Notes under the pieces: model-generated
Seen by the model: only the letters and a program-made list of their open reading frames with translations
What the model was told of the DNA's origin: nothing
Databases searched by the model: none
Program-made: the position numbers and the translations under genes
Part shown: one piece after another, positions 18,517 through 26,663 of the stretch
Layout: each line of letters begins with the position of its first letter
Position numbering within the stretch: the stretch's first letter is position 1
Assembly: GCF_007680605.1 (NCBI RefSeq)
Contig: NZ_VEIO01000001.1
Coordinates: 1,364,001-1,428,000 of the forward strand
DNA from: Paenibacillus xylanexedens
GTDB lineage: Bacteria; Bacillota; Bacilli; Paenibacillales; Paenibacillaceae
Direction: 5' to 3'
DNA: 64,000 bases

Positions 18517-18615
18517 GCATGACTCTTATTTACTATTTTTGTAGTTAACCAACGAGAGACTATGTCGATCATTTTTTTCTCAGTTATTATGACATAACAT
18601 AACCAGCTTAGCCTT

Positions 18616-19041
18616 TTAATTGTCCACCAACGCGCTCAATTCCGCCCGAAATACATTCTGGCCCTTTTGGTTATATGTACTTAGCAATACCGTCACCGTG
18701 CCATTCCCGGTTCGTCTCGGACGAAGCTCGGTGACTTCAGCGATAACGTGAAGTTCATCCCCTGGATAGACAGGTTTCAGAAATTGAATATGGTTCATGC
18801 CCGTGCCAGCGATAATATGCTCACCATACACGCCAACATCGATCCATAGTCGGAACGTGACATTCAGAGTCTGCATGCCCGATGCAATCAGACCTCCGAA
18901 GCGTCCTTTTTTCGCTTTGTCCTCATCCAGATGCATGTATTGCGGATCGTAAAGTTCGGCAAAATGTAGGATGTCCTCCTTCGTTAAAAGAACCGACCCG
19001 GTTTCGTAACGCTGTCCTATTTTAAAATCGCTGAATTTCAT
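18616..19041 (-). CDS. MaoC-like (R)-specific enoyl-CoA hydratase family protein
   Basis: The 141-residue hot-dog-fold protein shows the MaoC hydratase signature: a catalytic Asp/His region FAELYDPQYMHLDEDKA followed by GLIASGMQTL. Members hydrate trans-2-enoyl-CoA to the R-3-hydroxyacyl-CoA. The ATG at 19041 follows GGAGTGG; an ATG seven codons upstream (19062) with AAGGAA is also possible. The gene is alone on the minus strand, convergent with the aminotransferase and divergent from the AraC regulator. Confidence 0.87.
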   Translation of the reverse strand: MKFSDFKIGQRYETGSVLLTKEDILHFAELYDPQYMHLDEDKAKKGRFGGLIASGMQTLNVTFRLWIDVGVYGEHIIAGTGMNHIQFLKPVYPGDELHVIAEVTELRPRRTGNGTVTVLLSTYNQKGQNVFRAELSALVDN

Positions 19042-19238
19042 GTCTGACCACTCCGATTTCATTGGATTTCCTTAGCTTATACTAACATGCTTATGTTCAA
19101 TCTCCCTAACCATTGAGATCAGAAAATTTGGATGTTTGGTCCCATTTTAGATAGAATATGAGAAACGGGGAAGTACATTCAGGCATAAGTATAGAAACAT
19201 GAGGCAGATGTGTATGGAAAAAAGAGGAGGCAAATGAC

Positions 19239-20114
19239 ATGGGCGTACCTACTTTTCTCGAAACAGGTCACATGGCCGACGGGTTTCCCATTCGGTTAAT
19301 TTATACAGGTGCAGAATTCAATTATGCGGCACATTGGCATGATGAAGTGGAACTTGTTATCGTGACTGGAAAACATGCACGGATCGGTGTAAATGAGCAA
19401 ATGTATGAATTAAACCAAGGGGACATCATTCTGATCAAACCGGGGGATGTGCATTATTTTATGCCTGGCACCGGACGGCTAACTATTCTGTTGTTTCGGC
19501 TTGAATTGTTAACCGGAAGCTTTACGAATGAAACGGAAATGCAGGAACTCGGGACACTTTTTAATCAAACGTCCATCATTCCGTCGGGCAGTCAGTCTAA
19601 CCCCAGTCCTTATATTGAAGCAATTGCCGCAGAGATAAAAAACCAGAAACCTGGCTACCGTTGGCTTATGGTTTCTCGGTTATATGATCTGATCGTACTG
19701 CTGCTGCGTACCGCGCCCCCGGCTCCATCAAGGGATACGTCGCCATGCTGGCCTTGCGTATCTTCCAAAAAGTTCGAGTTTCTCGAATCCGTATGCGAGT
19801 ATTTGGAAGAGCACTATGCCGAGCCGATTAAGCTGGAGCAGGTGGCAGAACATATGAAGTTCAGTAAGTTCCATATCTGCAAACTATTCAAAGAAATCAA
19901 GGGCATCACGTTAATGGAATATTTGAATCATTTTCGCATTATCAAGTCGGAGTGGGCGCTTTTGTTTCGTCAGGAATCCATTTTGGAGATTGCGATCAGT
20001 CACGGATTCAACAATGTGAACTCCTATAATCGTCTTTTTAAGAAATACAATAACTGCACGCCGTCCGAATTTCGCAAACGTCACCGATCCAATATCGCAA
20101 AATATCAAGGATGA
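19239..20114 (+). CDS. AraC-family transcriptional regulator
   Basis: The 291-residue protein has an N-terminal cupin sensing domain (HWHDEVELVIVTG, then the KPGDVHYFMPG strand) and a C-terminal double helix-turn-helix (residues about 185-285; MKFSKFHICKLFKE and the conserved ISHGFNNVNSYNRLFKKYNNCTPSE). AGGAGG precedes the ATG. It lies directly upstream of a sugar ABC importer in the same direction, so it probably senses the sugar and controls that operon. Confidence 0.93.
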   Translation: MGVPTFLETGHMADGFPIRLIYTGAEFNYAAHWHDEVELVIVTGKHARIGVNEQMYELNQGDIILIKPGDVHYFMPGTGRLTILLFRLELLTGSFTNETEMQELGTLFNQTSIIPSGSQSNPSPYIEAIAAEIKNQKPGYRWLMVSRLYDLIVLLLRTAPPAPSRDTSPCWPCVSSKKFEFLESVCEYLEEHYAEPIKLEQVAEHMKFSKFHICKLFKEIKGITLMEYLNHFRIIKSEWALLFRQESILEIAISHGFNNVNSYNRLFKKYNNCTPSEFRKRHRSNIAKYQG

Positions 20115-20166
20115 TTGACAATATTTGTGGAGAAAGCCACCGCTCAAATTCTTATACTCAAATAAA

Positions 20167-20182
20167 TTGTAAGCGTTTCCTT
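20167..20182 (+). promoter_or_regulatory. cre site (CcpA catabolite-repression element)
   Basis: TTGTAAGCGTTTCCTT matches the Bacillus cre consensus WTGNAANCGNWNNCWW at every defined position. It lies just ahead of the ribosome site of the sugar-binding protein gene, a place where bound CcpA would act as a roadblock or block initiation. Glucose repression of the importer is the expected result. Confidence 0.8.
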
Positions 20183-20200
20183 TTCAGGGAGGGTACTTTT

Positions 20201-21478
20201 ATGAAGAGATGGTTTAAGCGGTTTGTTGTACCAGTCACGGTGCTTGCAACTTCAGTCCTATTGCTTGCGGGTTGCCAGACAGGTGCATCCAATCAAGCGA
20301 AGCAGCAAGAGATCACGGTCTGGAGTTTCACGGATGAGGCAGGCTATGCCATTGAGAAATTCGAAGAGAAGTATCCGGATATCAAAGTGAATTTCGTTAA
20401 TATACCGGGCAACTTTTATCTGACCAAACTCAAATCAGCACTTCAGACCAGTTCCAAAGCACCCGACGTGTTTATGATTGAAAATGCAAATATCCGGGAA
20501 CTCATTGATGTTCCGTATTTGGAAAATTTATCAGCTGCACCATACAACGCAAACGAGTTAATTAAAGAACAGTACCCTTTTGTACAGGCTAATGAGCAGG
20601 ATAGTGAGGGTAATGTCCGCGCCATCGGTTATCAAGGTACACCTGGAGGCATCTATTATCGCCGTGATCTGGCGAAGGAATATTTGGGCACTGACGATCC
20701 AGAGAAAGTCAGCGCCCAGATTGATACATGGGAGAAGATTTTTGCTATCGGAGAAAAAGTACAGGAACAAAGTAGTAACAAGGTACATGCACTGGCGAAC
20801 TGGAACGGAATAGCCAACTCGTACGGTGGCATTCCTTGGGTGAAAGATGGGAAGCTCGTCATTGATCCTACGTATATGAAGGTGCTTGATCTGGTGCGTG
20901 AGGCAAGGGAGCGCCGTGTCCTGGCTGAATACGAGGATGGAAGTGCAGGGTATGCGGCGTCCATGCAAAAAGGTGAAGTGATGTTCTATCCTGCGGCGAC
21001 TTGGGGATTGCAGTTTACATTCAAAGCGAACGCACCCGATACCGAAGGGTTATGGGGTTTGGCACACGGGCCTTCGTCCTTCAGTTCAGGAGGAACCTAC
21101 ATTGCGATGTATAACCAAAGTGATCAGAAGGATGCGGCCTGGAAATTCATCGAATTTTACAATTTTAATCATGAATTTCTGACAGGGCTTGCCAAGGAGC
21201 AGGATTACTTTACAAGCAACATGGTCGTGAATGACCAGCTGGCGGACTCACTTACCTCGGCCTATCTGGGTGGACAGAAACATTTTGAATTTTTCTCGGA
21301 GGCCGCCAAGCAGGTTCCGGTGTATGAACGCACCAAATATGACGGCATTATCAGCAATGATATCTATCGAAACTTGTTGCAGTTGTATCTGAACGGCGAT
21401 ATTCAGACGAAGGAAGAAGTGGTGAAACGCATCAAACGTGACGTGCGCTTAAGGTTCCCAGAGCTAGAGGTAGAGTAA
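20201..21478 (+). CDS. Sugar ABC transporter substrate-binding lipoprotein
   Basis: The 425-residue protein has a lipoprotein signal (VLATSVLLLAGC, lipobox LAGC) and the cluster B extracellular solute-binding fold (ITVWSFTDEAGYAIEKFEEK; PDVFMIENANIREL; MQKGEVMFYPAATWGLQF). It captures a sugar, probably an oligosaccharide, for the two permeases downstream. AGGGAGG precedes the ATG at 20201; the frame is open further up but has no other site. No ATPase gene is in the operon, so a shared MsmK-type ATPase encoded elsewhere is likely. Confidence 0.92.
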   Translation: MKRWFKRFVVPVTVLATSVLLLAGCQTGASNQAKQQEITVWSFTDEAGYAIEKFEEKYPDIKVNFVNIPGNFYLTKLKSALQTSSKAPDVFMIENANIRELIDVPYLENLSAAPYNANELIKEQYPFVQANEQDSEGNVRAIGYQGTPGGIYYRRDLAKEYLGTDDPEKVSAQIDTWEKIFAIGEKVQEQSSNKVHALANWNGIANSYGGIPWVKDGKLVIDPTYMKVLDLVREARERRVLAEYEDGSAGYAASMQKGEVMFYPAATWGLQFTFKANAPDTEGLWGLAHGPSSFSSGGTYIAMYNQSDQKDAAWKFIEFYNFNHEFLTGLAKEQDYFTSNMVVNDQLADSLTSAYLGGQKHFEFFSEAAKQVPVYERTKYDGIISNDIYRNLLQLYLNGDIQTKEEVVKRIKRDVRLRFPELEVE

Positions 21479-21515
21479 GTTTACTACTCCAGAACCTACG
21501 AAGTTAACTAAGCGT

Positions 21516-21665
21516 TTACACAAACAACGGAGAGGACAGAAGAAAGCTGGAAAAGCGAAGCGGTCGCCTTTATCACCGGATTTTCCCTTTTAAAATAAGG
21601 GAATCAAAAAAATCCGGGGATAACAGCGATTGAAAGAATCTTCTGTCATCGGAGTGCTTGTGTAA
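21516..21665. repeat. 150-nt inverted-repeat hairpin between binding protein and permease
   Basis: Nested complementary pairs span the whole 230-bp gap: TTACACAA (21516-21523) with TTGTGTAA (21658-21665), GACAGAAG (21535-21542) with CTTCTGTC (21640-21647), TCGC with GCGA, and CCGGATTT with AAATCCGG, down to a small CCCTT/AAGGG hairpin. The structure probably protects the upstream message or limits read-through into the permeases, as in other sugar operons. It may also be a dispersed repeat, which one window cannot show. Confidence 0.8.
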
Positions 21666-21710
21666 CCATCGTAGTTTGCTTTAGGTCAATTAATGATTGG
21701 AGGACAGCGT

Positions 21711-22601
21711 ATGTTTGCCAAGACAATTCGTAAAGACCATTACGGGTACTACTTTATTGCTCCTTTTTTTATCGTGTTTGCCATCTTTGGACTGTATCCG
21801 ATTCTGTACTCTTTATATATCAGTTTCACGAATTTCGACGGGATCACCACGCCTGAGTTCGTCGGGATCGGTAACTATGTCGCCGTGCTTCAAGACCCTC
21901 TTTTCTACAAAACATTGTTTAATACCCTCTTCATATGGGGTGTGTCGGTTGTACCGCAATTGACAGTCTCCCTTGTACTTGCTTTTATTTTGAACGACAA
22001 GTTGTTAAAAGGACGGGATATTTTCCGGGCGGTATACTTCTTCCCTAACATCGTTACGGCTGCTTCTCTCGGTTTGCTTGTCAGTCTGATCTTTGATTGG
22101 CAGTCGGGGGGACTGAATCATTTTCTCGTGCAGACAGGGTTAATTCAGGACCCGATCAATTGGAAAGATGACCCCTGGTTTATGCGGCTGATCGTGTCAT
22201 CCATTCTGTTCTTCCAGTACTTTGGTTATTCAATGGTCATCTATCTGGCCGGATTACAAGGAATAGACCCGGCGCTGCAAGAAGCTGCACAAATCGATGG
22301 TGCCAAGAAAAAACATATTTTCCTGCACATCATCGTGCCGATGCTCAAACCCATTATATTATTTCAGATTATTACCTCAATCATTGGGGGCATTCAGATT
22401 TTTGACCAGCCGTTTACGTTGACCAATGGTACGGGAGGGCCGGACCGTGCGGCGATGACCAGCATCATGTATCTATATAATGTAGCGTTCCAGAGTACAC
22501 GTTTTGGTTATGGAGCTGCCATTGCATTTTGTCTGTTCGTCATTATTATTTTGTTATCGGTTGCATCCTTCATCATGACCAAACGGAAGAGCCGTTCATA
22601 G
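21711..22601 (+). CDS. Sugar ABC transporter permease (MalF-type)
   Basis: The 296-residue integral membrane protein has about six helices and the conserved EAA loop (LQEAAQIDGAKKKHIFLHIIVP) that contacts the ATPase. It belongs to the binding-protein-dependent sugar permease family. TGGAGGA precedes the ATG at 21711; an in-frame ATG at 21693 lies upstream of that ribosome site and is unlikely. It pairs with the next permease 15 bp downstream. Confidence 0.93.
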   Translation: MFAKTIRKDHYGYYFIAPFFIVFAIFGLYPILYSLYISFTNFDGITTPEFVGIGNYVAVLQDPLFYKTLFNTLFIWGVSVVPQLTVSLVLAFILNDKLLKGRDIFRAVYFFPNIVTAASLGLLVSLIFDWQSGGLNHFLVQTGLIQDPINWKDDPWFMRLIVSSILFFQYFGYSMVIYLAGLQGIDPALQEAAQIDGAKKKHIFLHIIVPMLKPIILFQIITSIIGGIQIFDQPFTLTNGTGGPDRAAMTSIMYLYNVAFQSTRFGYGAAIAFCLFVIIILLSVASFIMTKRKSRS

Positions 22602-22616
22602 GGAGGGAGAGATTGT

Positions 22617-23498
22617 ATGCAAACTGCTAAGGTTGCCGCGCAGCGGGAGGCCGTAGTTCAACATCATGCGCTTCGTCAGCGGCTGACATTGGGCAAAATC
22701 CTCGTTTATCTGTTTCTGATCGCCCTCGCTGTCTTGTGTGTGATTCCGTTTTACCTGATGCTGATCTATTCCACACATAACAATGCGTCGATTGCTTCAA
22801 GCTTTACGTTTCTTCCAGGTGCCTTTCTGATAGACAATTATGTGAATATGGCTTCAAAAATTAACATTTGGCGTGGCTTCGCCAACAGTTTCTTTATCGC
22901 TGGCAGTTCTACAGTGTTATCACTGTATATCGGTGCTTTAACGGCCTATGGATTTGCCAAGTTTAACTTCAAAGGGCGCACCGGATTGTTTCTGTTTCTG
23001 CTCGCCACGATGATGGTTCCGGGTCAACTGGCGCTAATCGGGGTATACCGGTTGTTCAGTACACTTGGCCTGCTGGACAGTTATGCGGCGATTATTTTAC
23101 CTGCGGCGGCGAATGCCTTTAACGTATTTTTTATCAAACAGTTTATGGAGAGCAGCATTCCGGATGAGATCATTGAATCATCCCGGGTGGACGGTGCGAA
23201 TGAGTTCAGGACGTTTAATCAGATTGTACTGCCCATCCTTGGGCCAGCGATTTCGGCTCTGGGGATTTTCACCTTCATCGGGTCATGGAATAATTTCCTG
23301 ACACCACTCGTACTCTTTTTCTCCCTGGATAAGTATCCGCTACCCGTGTTGGTCGCTCTGGTTCAGGGCTACTACGGTATGGATTACGGATTGTTGTATC
23401 TGGGCGTAGCGATTTCTATATTGCCGATTATTGTTGTGTTCGCCGTATTTTCGAAACAGATCATTGGAAGTGTGGCATTGGGTGCAGTTAAGGGATAG
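22617..23498 (+). CDS. Sugar ABC transporter permease (MalG-type)
   Basis: The 293-residue protein has about six membrane helices and an EAA loop (EIIESSRVDGANEFRTF..VLPILGP). It forms the second half of the membrane channel with the MalF-type partner. GGGAGGGAG precedes the ATG. The operon ends here with a terminator; no glycosidase or ATPase gene is attached. Confidence 0.93.
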   Translation: MQTAKVAAQREAVVQHHALRQRLTLGKILVYLFLIALAVLCVIPFYLMLIYSTHNNASIASSFTFLPGAFLIDNYVNMASKINIWRGFANSFFIAGSSTVLSLYIGALTAYGFAKFNFKGRTGLFLFLLATMMVPGQLALIGVYRLFSTLGLLDSYAAIILPAAANAFNVFFIKQFMESSIPDEIIESSRVDGANEFRTFNQIVLPILGPAISALGIFTFIGSWNNFLTPLVLFFSLDKYPLPVLVALVQGYYGMDYGLLYLGVAISILPIIVVFAVFSKQIIGSVALGAVKG

Positions 23499-23543
23499 CT
23501 AGAACACACAATCTGTCCAGTGATAGTTAAATGTTAGTTTAAA

Positions 23544-23572
23544 AAAGAGTCGCTCACGGAGCGGCTCTTTTC
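23544..23572 (+). terminator. Terminator of the sugar importer operon
   Basis: AAGAGTCGCTC-ACG-GAGCGGCTCTT hairpin followed by TT. Confidence 0.88.
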
Positions 23573-23583
23573 GTCGTTCACAC

Positions 23584-23614
23584 TGCATATTTCTGGTGAA
23601 GGAAGCAAATGATA
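23584..23614 (+). promoter_or_regulatory. Candidate sigma-G (forespore) promoter of the ger operon
   Basis: TGCATA at 23584-23589, an 18-bp spacer and AATGATA at 23608-23614 fit the Bacillus sigma-G pattern (GNATR, N18, CATNNTA) with one -10 mismatch. It is 12 bp past the previous terminator and 50 bp ahead of the first ger gene. Germination receptor operons are known to be sigma-G dependent. Confidence 0.55.
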
Positions 23615-23663
23615 TCTTTTACTGAGAATACTTGGACGAATCGGTGGAAAGGGGGTGGAGCCC

Positions 23664-25499
23664 ATGAGTCAAAACAGTCAAAATACAAATACCAACTCAG
23701 GAACAAACTCAAATACGAATACGAACTCAAGTACAAGTAGCAACTCAGACACAAATAAGAATACAGATACCAACACAAACTCAAGCACCACGGAACAACA
23801 GGATTCGAAGCAAGATACAGAGCAGTCAACCGAGCAAAATAGTAAACAGGATACAAAAGAAGAACAGAAAGAACAAGAACAAGATCAGCAAGAAAACGAA
23901 AACCAAAACCAGAACGAAAACAGTGAAAAATCAAGACAGAATACGGATCAAAACGCGAAGAAAAATACGGATCAAAATTCAAACAAAAAAGAGAAGAAGA
24001 AAGAGAACCAAGAGAACCAAGAGAACCAAGAGAACCAAGAGAACCAAGAGAACCAAGGCAAGAAACAATCGGATCAAGAAGGACAATCGGATCAAGAAAA
24101 ACAAGAAACGCAGCAGGACTTGCCCTTAACGGGGGATCTGGCTATCGATGAAGAGACATTACGCGCCGTATTTACGGACTGCTCCGATGTGATATTTCAT
24201 TCATTCGAGACCGCGGGCTTCACCTCGGCACTATGTGTATATTGCGTGGGTTTATGTGATACGGAGCGGCTTGAGCGCCAGGTTTTAACGCCCGTTCAGG
24301 AGATTGGCATGGAGGCTGCTCAGGTTCCTCTATCTTCCGTAAAGACCGTGGAAACGTCGAAAGAGGCCGCAGAAGCGATATTGGAAGGTGAAGCACTGCT
24401 ATTGCTGGAAGGCTCCAATGTGGCAACAACGTATCCGCTGTATAAAGCCGCGAATCGTTCAACAGAAGAGCCTCTAGCTGAATCAACGGTTCGTGGTGCA
24501 AGGGACGGCTTCACCGAGTCGCTGGCAATGAATCTTTCTTTGGTTCGCAAACGGCTCAAAACACCTGCACTCAAATTCCGAACACGAACCGTTGGAGAAA
24601 GCTCCAATACCAGCATTGCACTTGCGTACGTGGAAGGCATTATTGATGCTTCTTTAGTGACAGAAGTAGAGCAGCGACTGGATCGGTTAAGAGTTCGAGA
24701 CATTTTGGAAAGTCAGTATATTGAGGAAGATATCATCGATCAGCGATTCTCTCCATTTCCTCAAATGATTGCTACCGAACGTCCGGACGTTGTGGCCTCC
24801 AACCTGATGGAAGGGCGCTTTGCGATCCTGGTGGACGGAACACCGTTCACGCTGGTGGCTCCTGTAACGCTATTTTCCATGCTGCAGTCACCTGAAGATT
24901 ACTATCAATATGTGTTTATGAGCGTATTTCTCCGCTGGCTGCGATACGTATTTTATGTTCTGTCCTTGTTACTCCCCTCGGCTTATGTCGCAATCACGAC
25001 GTATCACCAAGAGATGATTCCTACAGTACTGTTGCTCAGTATTGCCAGAGCCAGAGAGGAGATTCCTTTTCCCGCACTTGTAGAGGCACTGATTATGGAA
25101 ATTGCCTTTGAAGCGCTCCGGGAAGCCGGTGTTCGCCTGCCGAAACAGGTAGGTTCCGCGGTCAGTATCGTTGGCGCGCTCATCATTGGACAAGCTGCAA
25201 CCACGGCGGGTATCGTCTCTGCTCCCATGATTATCATCGTTGCGATCACAGGCATTGCATCCTTTATGATTCCTCGTTACTCCGCCAGCATCTCGACACG
25301 GCTACTTCGTTTCCCCATTATGATATTGGCTGGAACGCTGGGGCTAATCGGGGTCATGCTGGGCATCATTTTGATCGTCATTCATCTGAGCAGTCTTCGC
25401 TCATTTGGGGCGCCGTATCTATCTCCGGTGGCACCGACGAATGCCAAAGGGTTGAAGGATTTGTGGTGGCGTCCAGCACCTTGGAACAAGCCGCGATAG
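23664..25499 (+). CDS. Spore germinant receptor A subunit (GerA/GerK family) with long low-complexity N-terminus
   Basis: The 611-residue protein is a GerAA-type receptor subunit of the spore inner membrane. The conserved part runs from about residue 155: soluble region (ETLRAVFTDCSDVIFH), the GRFAILVDGTPF motif and a C-terminal membrane domain with about five helices (including LPSAYVAITTYHQEMIP and the QAATTAGIVSAPMIIIVA segment). The first ~150 residues are almost only N, Q, T, S, E, K and D, and include six ENQ tripeptides encoded by perfect 9-bp repeats. Such an extension is longer than usual. AAAGGGGG supports the ATG at 23664; a GTG three codons earlier overlaps it. Confidence 0.93.
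   Translation: MSQNSQNTNTNSGTNSNTNTNSSTSSNSDTNKNTDTNTNSSTTEQQDSKQDTEQSTEQNSKQDTKEEQKEQEQDQQENENQNQNENSEKSRQNTDQNAKKNTDQNSNKKEKKKENQENQENQENQENQENQGKKQSDQEGQSDQEKQETQQDLPLTGDLAIDEETLRAVFTDCSDVIFHSFETAGFTSALCVYCVGLCDTERLERQVLTPVQEIGMEAAQVPLSSVKTVETSKEAAEAILEGEALLLLEGSNVATTYPLYKAANRSTEEPLAESTVRGARDGFTESLAMNLSLVRKRLKTPALKFRTRTVGESSNTSIALAYVEGIIDASLVTEVEQRLDRLRVRDILESQYIEEDIIDQRFSPFPQMIATERPDVVASNLMEGRFAILVDGTPFTLVAPVTLFSMLQSPEDYYQYVFMSVFLRWLRYVFYVLSLLLPSAYVAITTYHQEMIPTVLLLSIARAREEIPFPALVEALIMEIAFEALREAGVRLPKQVGSAVSIVGALIIGQAATTAGIVSAPMIIIVAITGIASFMIPRYSASISTRLLRFPIMILAGTLGLIGVMLGIILIVIHLSSLRSFGAPYLSPVAPTNAKGLKDLWWRPAPWNKPR
24003..24056 (+). repeat. Six perfect 9-bp tandem repeats inside the gerA-type gene
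   Basis: GAGAACCAA is repeated six times without a mismatch and encodes ENQ each time. Because the unit is three codons, gain or loss of copies would change only the length of the hydrophilic N-terminus. Confidence 0.95.
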
Positions 25500-25543
25500 G
25501 CATCAAATTGCATTCATGATTTAGGAGAGGGGAGGGAGGATTC

Positions 25544-26659
25544 ATGTTAACGGACCAAGGAAAAATATCGGAGACACAGCTGGCGTTCATGATCTTCCCG
25601 GCTGTGATTGCCACTGCGATCTTGTCTGTACCTGGAATTACAATGCATTATGCCGGACATGATATGTGGTTATCTCCCATTATTGGATCGGTTGTAGGAC
25701 TTGCCGCCATTGGTGTATCACTTGGACTAGCACGAATGTACCCCGGAAAATCTCTCATTCAATCCAGTGTACTCGTAGCCGGTCTCATTCCAGGCAAGCT
25801 GGTGGGACTTATTTATATTTTGTTCATGCCTCATTTAACCGGGTTGATTATACGGGAATATGGGGAGTTCATTGCCAACAATGCGCTTCCACGCACTCCG
25901 ATGTTTGTAATCATGGGCACGATGATGCTCGTGTGTGCGATCAATGTCAGACTTGGCATTGAAGTGGTTGGCAGGACAGCACAGGTATTTGTGACACTGG
26001 TCATGATTATGCTTGGACTTGTCTTTTTACTGCTCATCGGGGAATTGCATCCTTCAGAGTTGTTTCCTTTTATGGAAAATGGGCCAATGCCTGCTGTCAA
26101 AGGAGCGCTCGCTCCTGCCGCCTGGTTCAGTGAATATATTGTGATTGCCTTTCTCCTGCCGTATGTGAATCGTCAAAAAAGAACCACTCGTGTGATGCTT
26201 GGCTCTTTATTTACAACAATGGTAGTGATGACCGTCATTAATGTCGTTTGTCTCTTTTTAACTGGAGATTTGACAGATACGTTTGTTTTCCCGGTGATGA
26301 TCGCCGCCAGGTACATTACGATAGCGGACTTTTTACAACATATTGAATCGATTATTATTGCCGTGTGGATCTTTGGCATGTTTGTGAAGGTTTCCGTGTT
26401 TCTGTATATATCTGTGACGTCGACAGCGGAATGGTTTGGTCTGAAGGATTACAAACCGCTAGTAAGCCCGCTTTCCTTTCTCTGTATGATTTTTTCGTTT
26501 TGGGTAGCTTCGAGCAGTTCCGGGTTATCCAGTTTGGTGAGTCCTTCAGCCAATTTATATACCATCGCCGTGTTGCTGATTCTTCCAGGGTTGACTTACG
26601 GGATAGCTTGGGTGAAAAAGGGGTGGGCTTATGTGCGAAAAAAACGTACGGATGCCTGA
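25544..26659 (+). CDS. Spore germinant receptor B subunit (GerAB/GerKB family)
   Basis: The 371-residue protein is a ten-helix APC-superfamily permease-like subunit (endospore germination permease), which binds the germinant in studied receptors. Typical features are ISETQLAFMIFPAVIATAIL at the start, the LGLARMYPGKSLIQ loop and the central NALPRTP segment. GGGGAGGGAGG precedes the ATG. It overlaps or abuts the C-subunit gene, so all subunits should be made together. Confidence 0.93.
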   Translation: MLTDQGKISETQLAFMIFPAVIATAILSVPGITMHYAGHDMWLSPIIGSVVGLAAIGVSLGLARMYPGKSLIQSSVLVAGLIPGKLVGLIYILFMPHLTGLIIREYGEFIANNALPRTPMFVIMGTMMLVCAINVRLGIEVVGRTAQVFVTLVMIMLGLVFLLLIGELHPSELFPFMENGPMPAVKGALAPAAWFSEYIVIAFLLPYVNRQKRTTRVMLGSLFTTMVVMTVINVVCLFLTGDLTDTFVFPVMIAARYITIADFLQHIESIIIAVWIFGMFVKVSVFLYISVTSTAEWFGLKDYKPLVSPLSFLCMIFSFWVASSSSGLSSLVSPSANLYTIAVLLILPGLTYGIAWVKKGWAYVRKKRTDA

Positions 26660-26663
26660 TCCC

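Noticed and set aside
21507-21522. Second cre-like sequence (AACTAAGCGTTTACAC)
   Set aside because: Two mismatches at fixed cre positions, and it is part of the hairpin arm.
23578-23982. Minus-strand ORF rich in Tyr, Leu and Ser opposite the gerA-type gene
   Set aside because: Its odd composition is the mirror of the Asn/Gln-coding repeats on the plus strand; it has no ribosome site.
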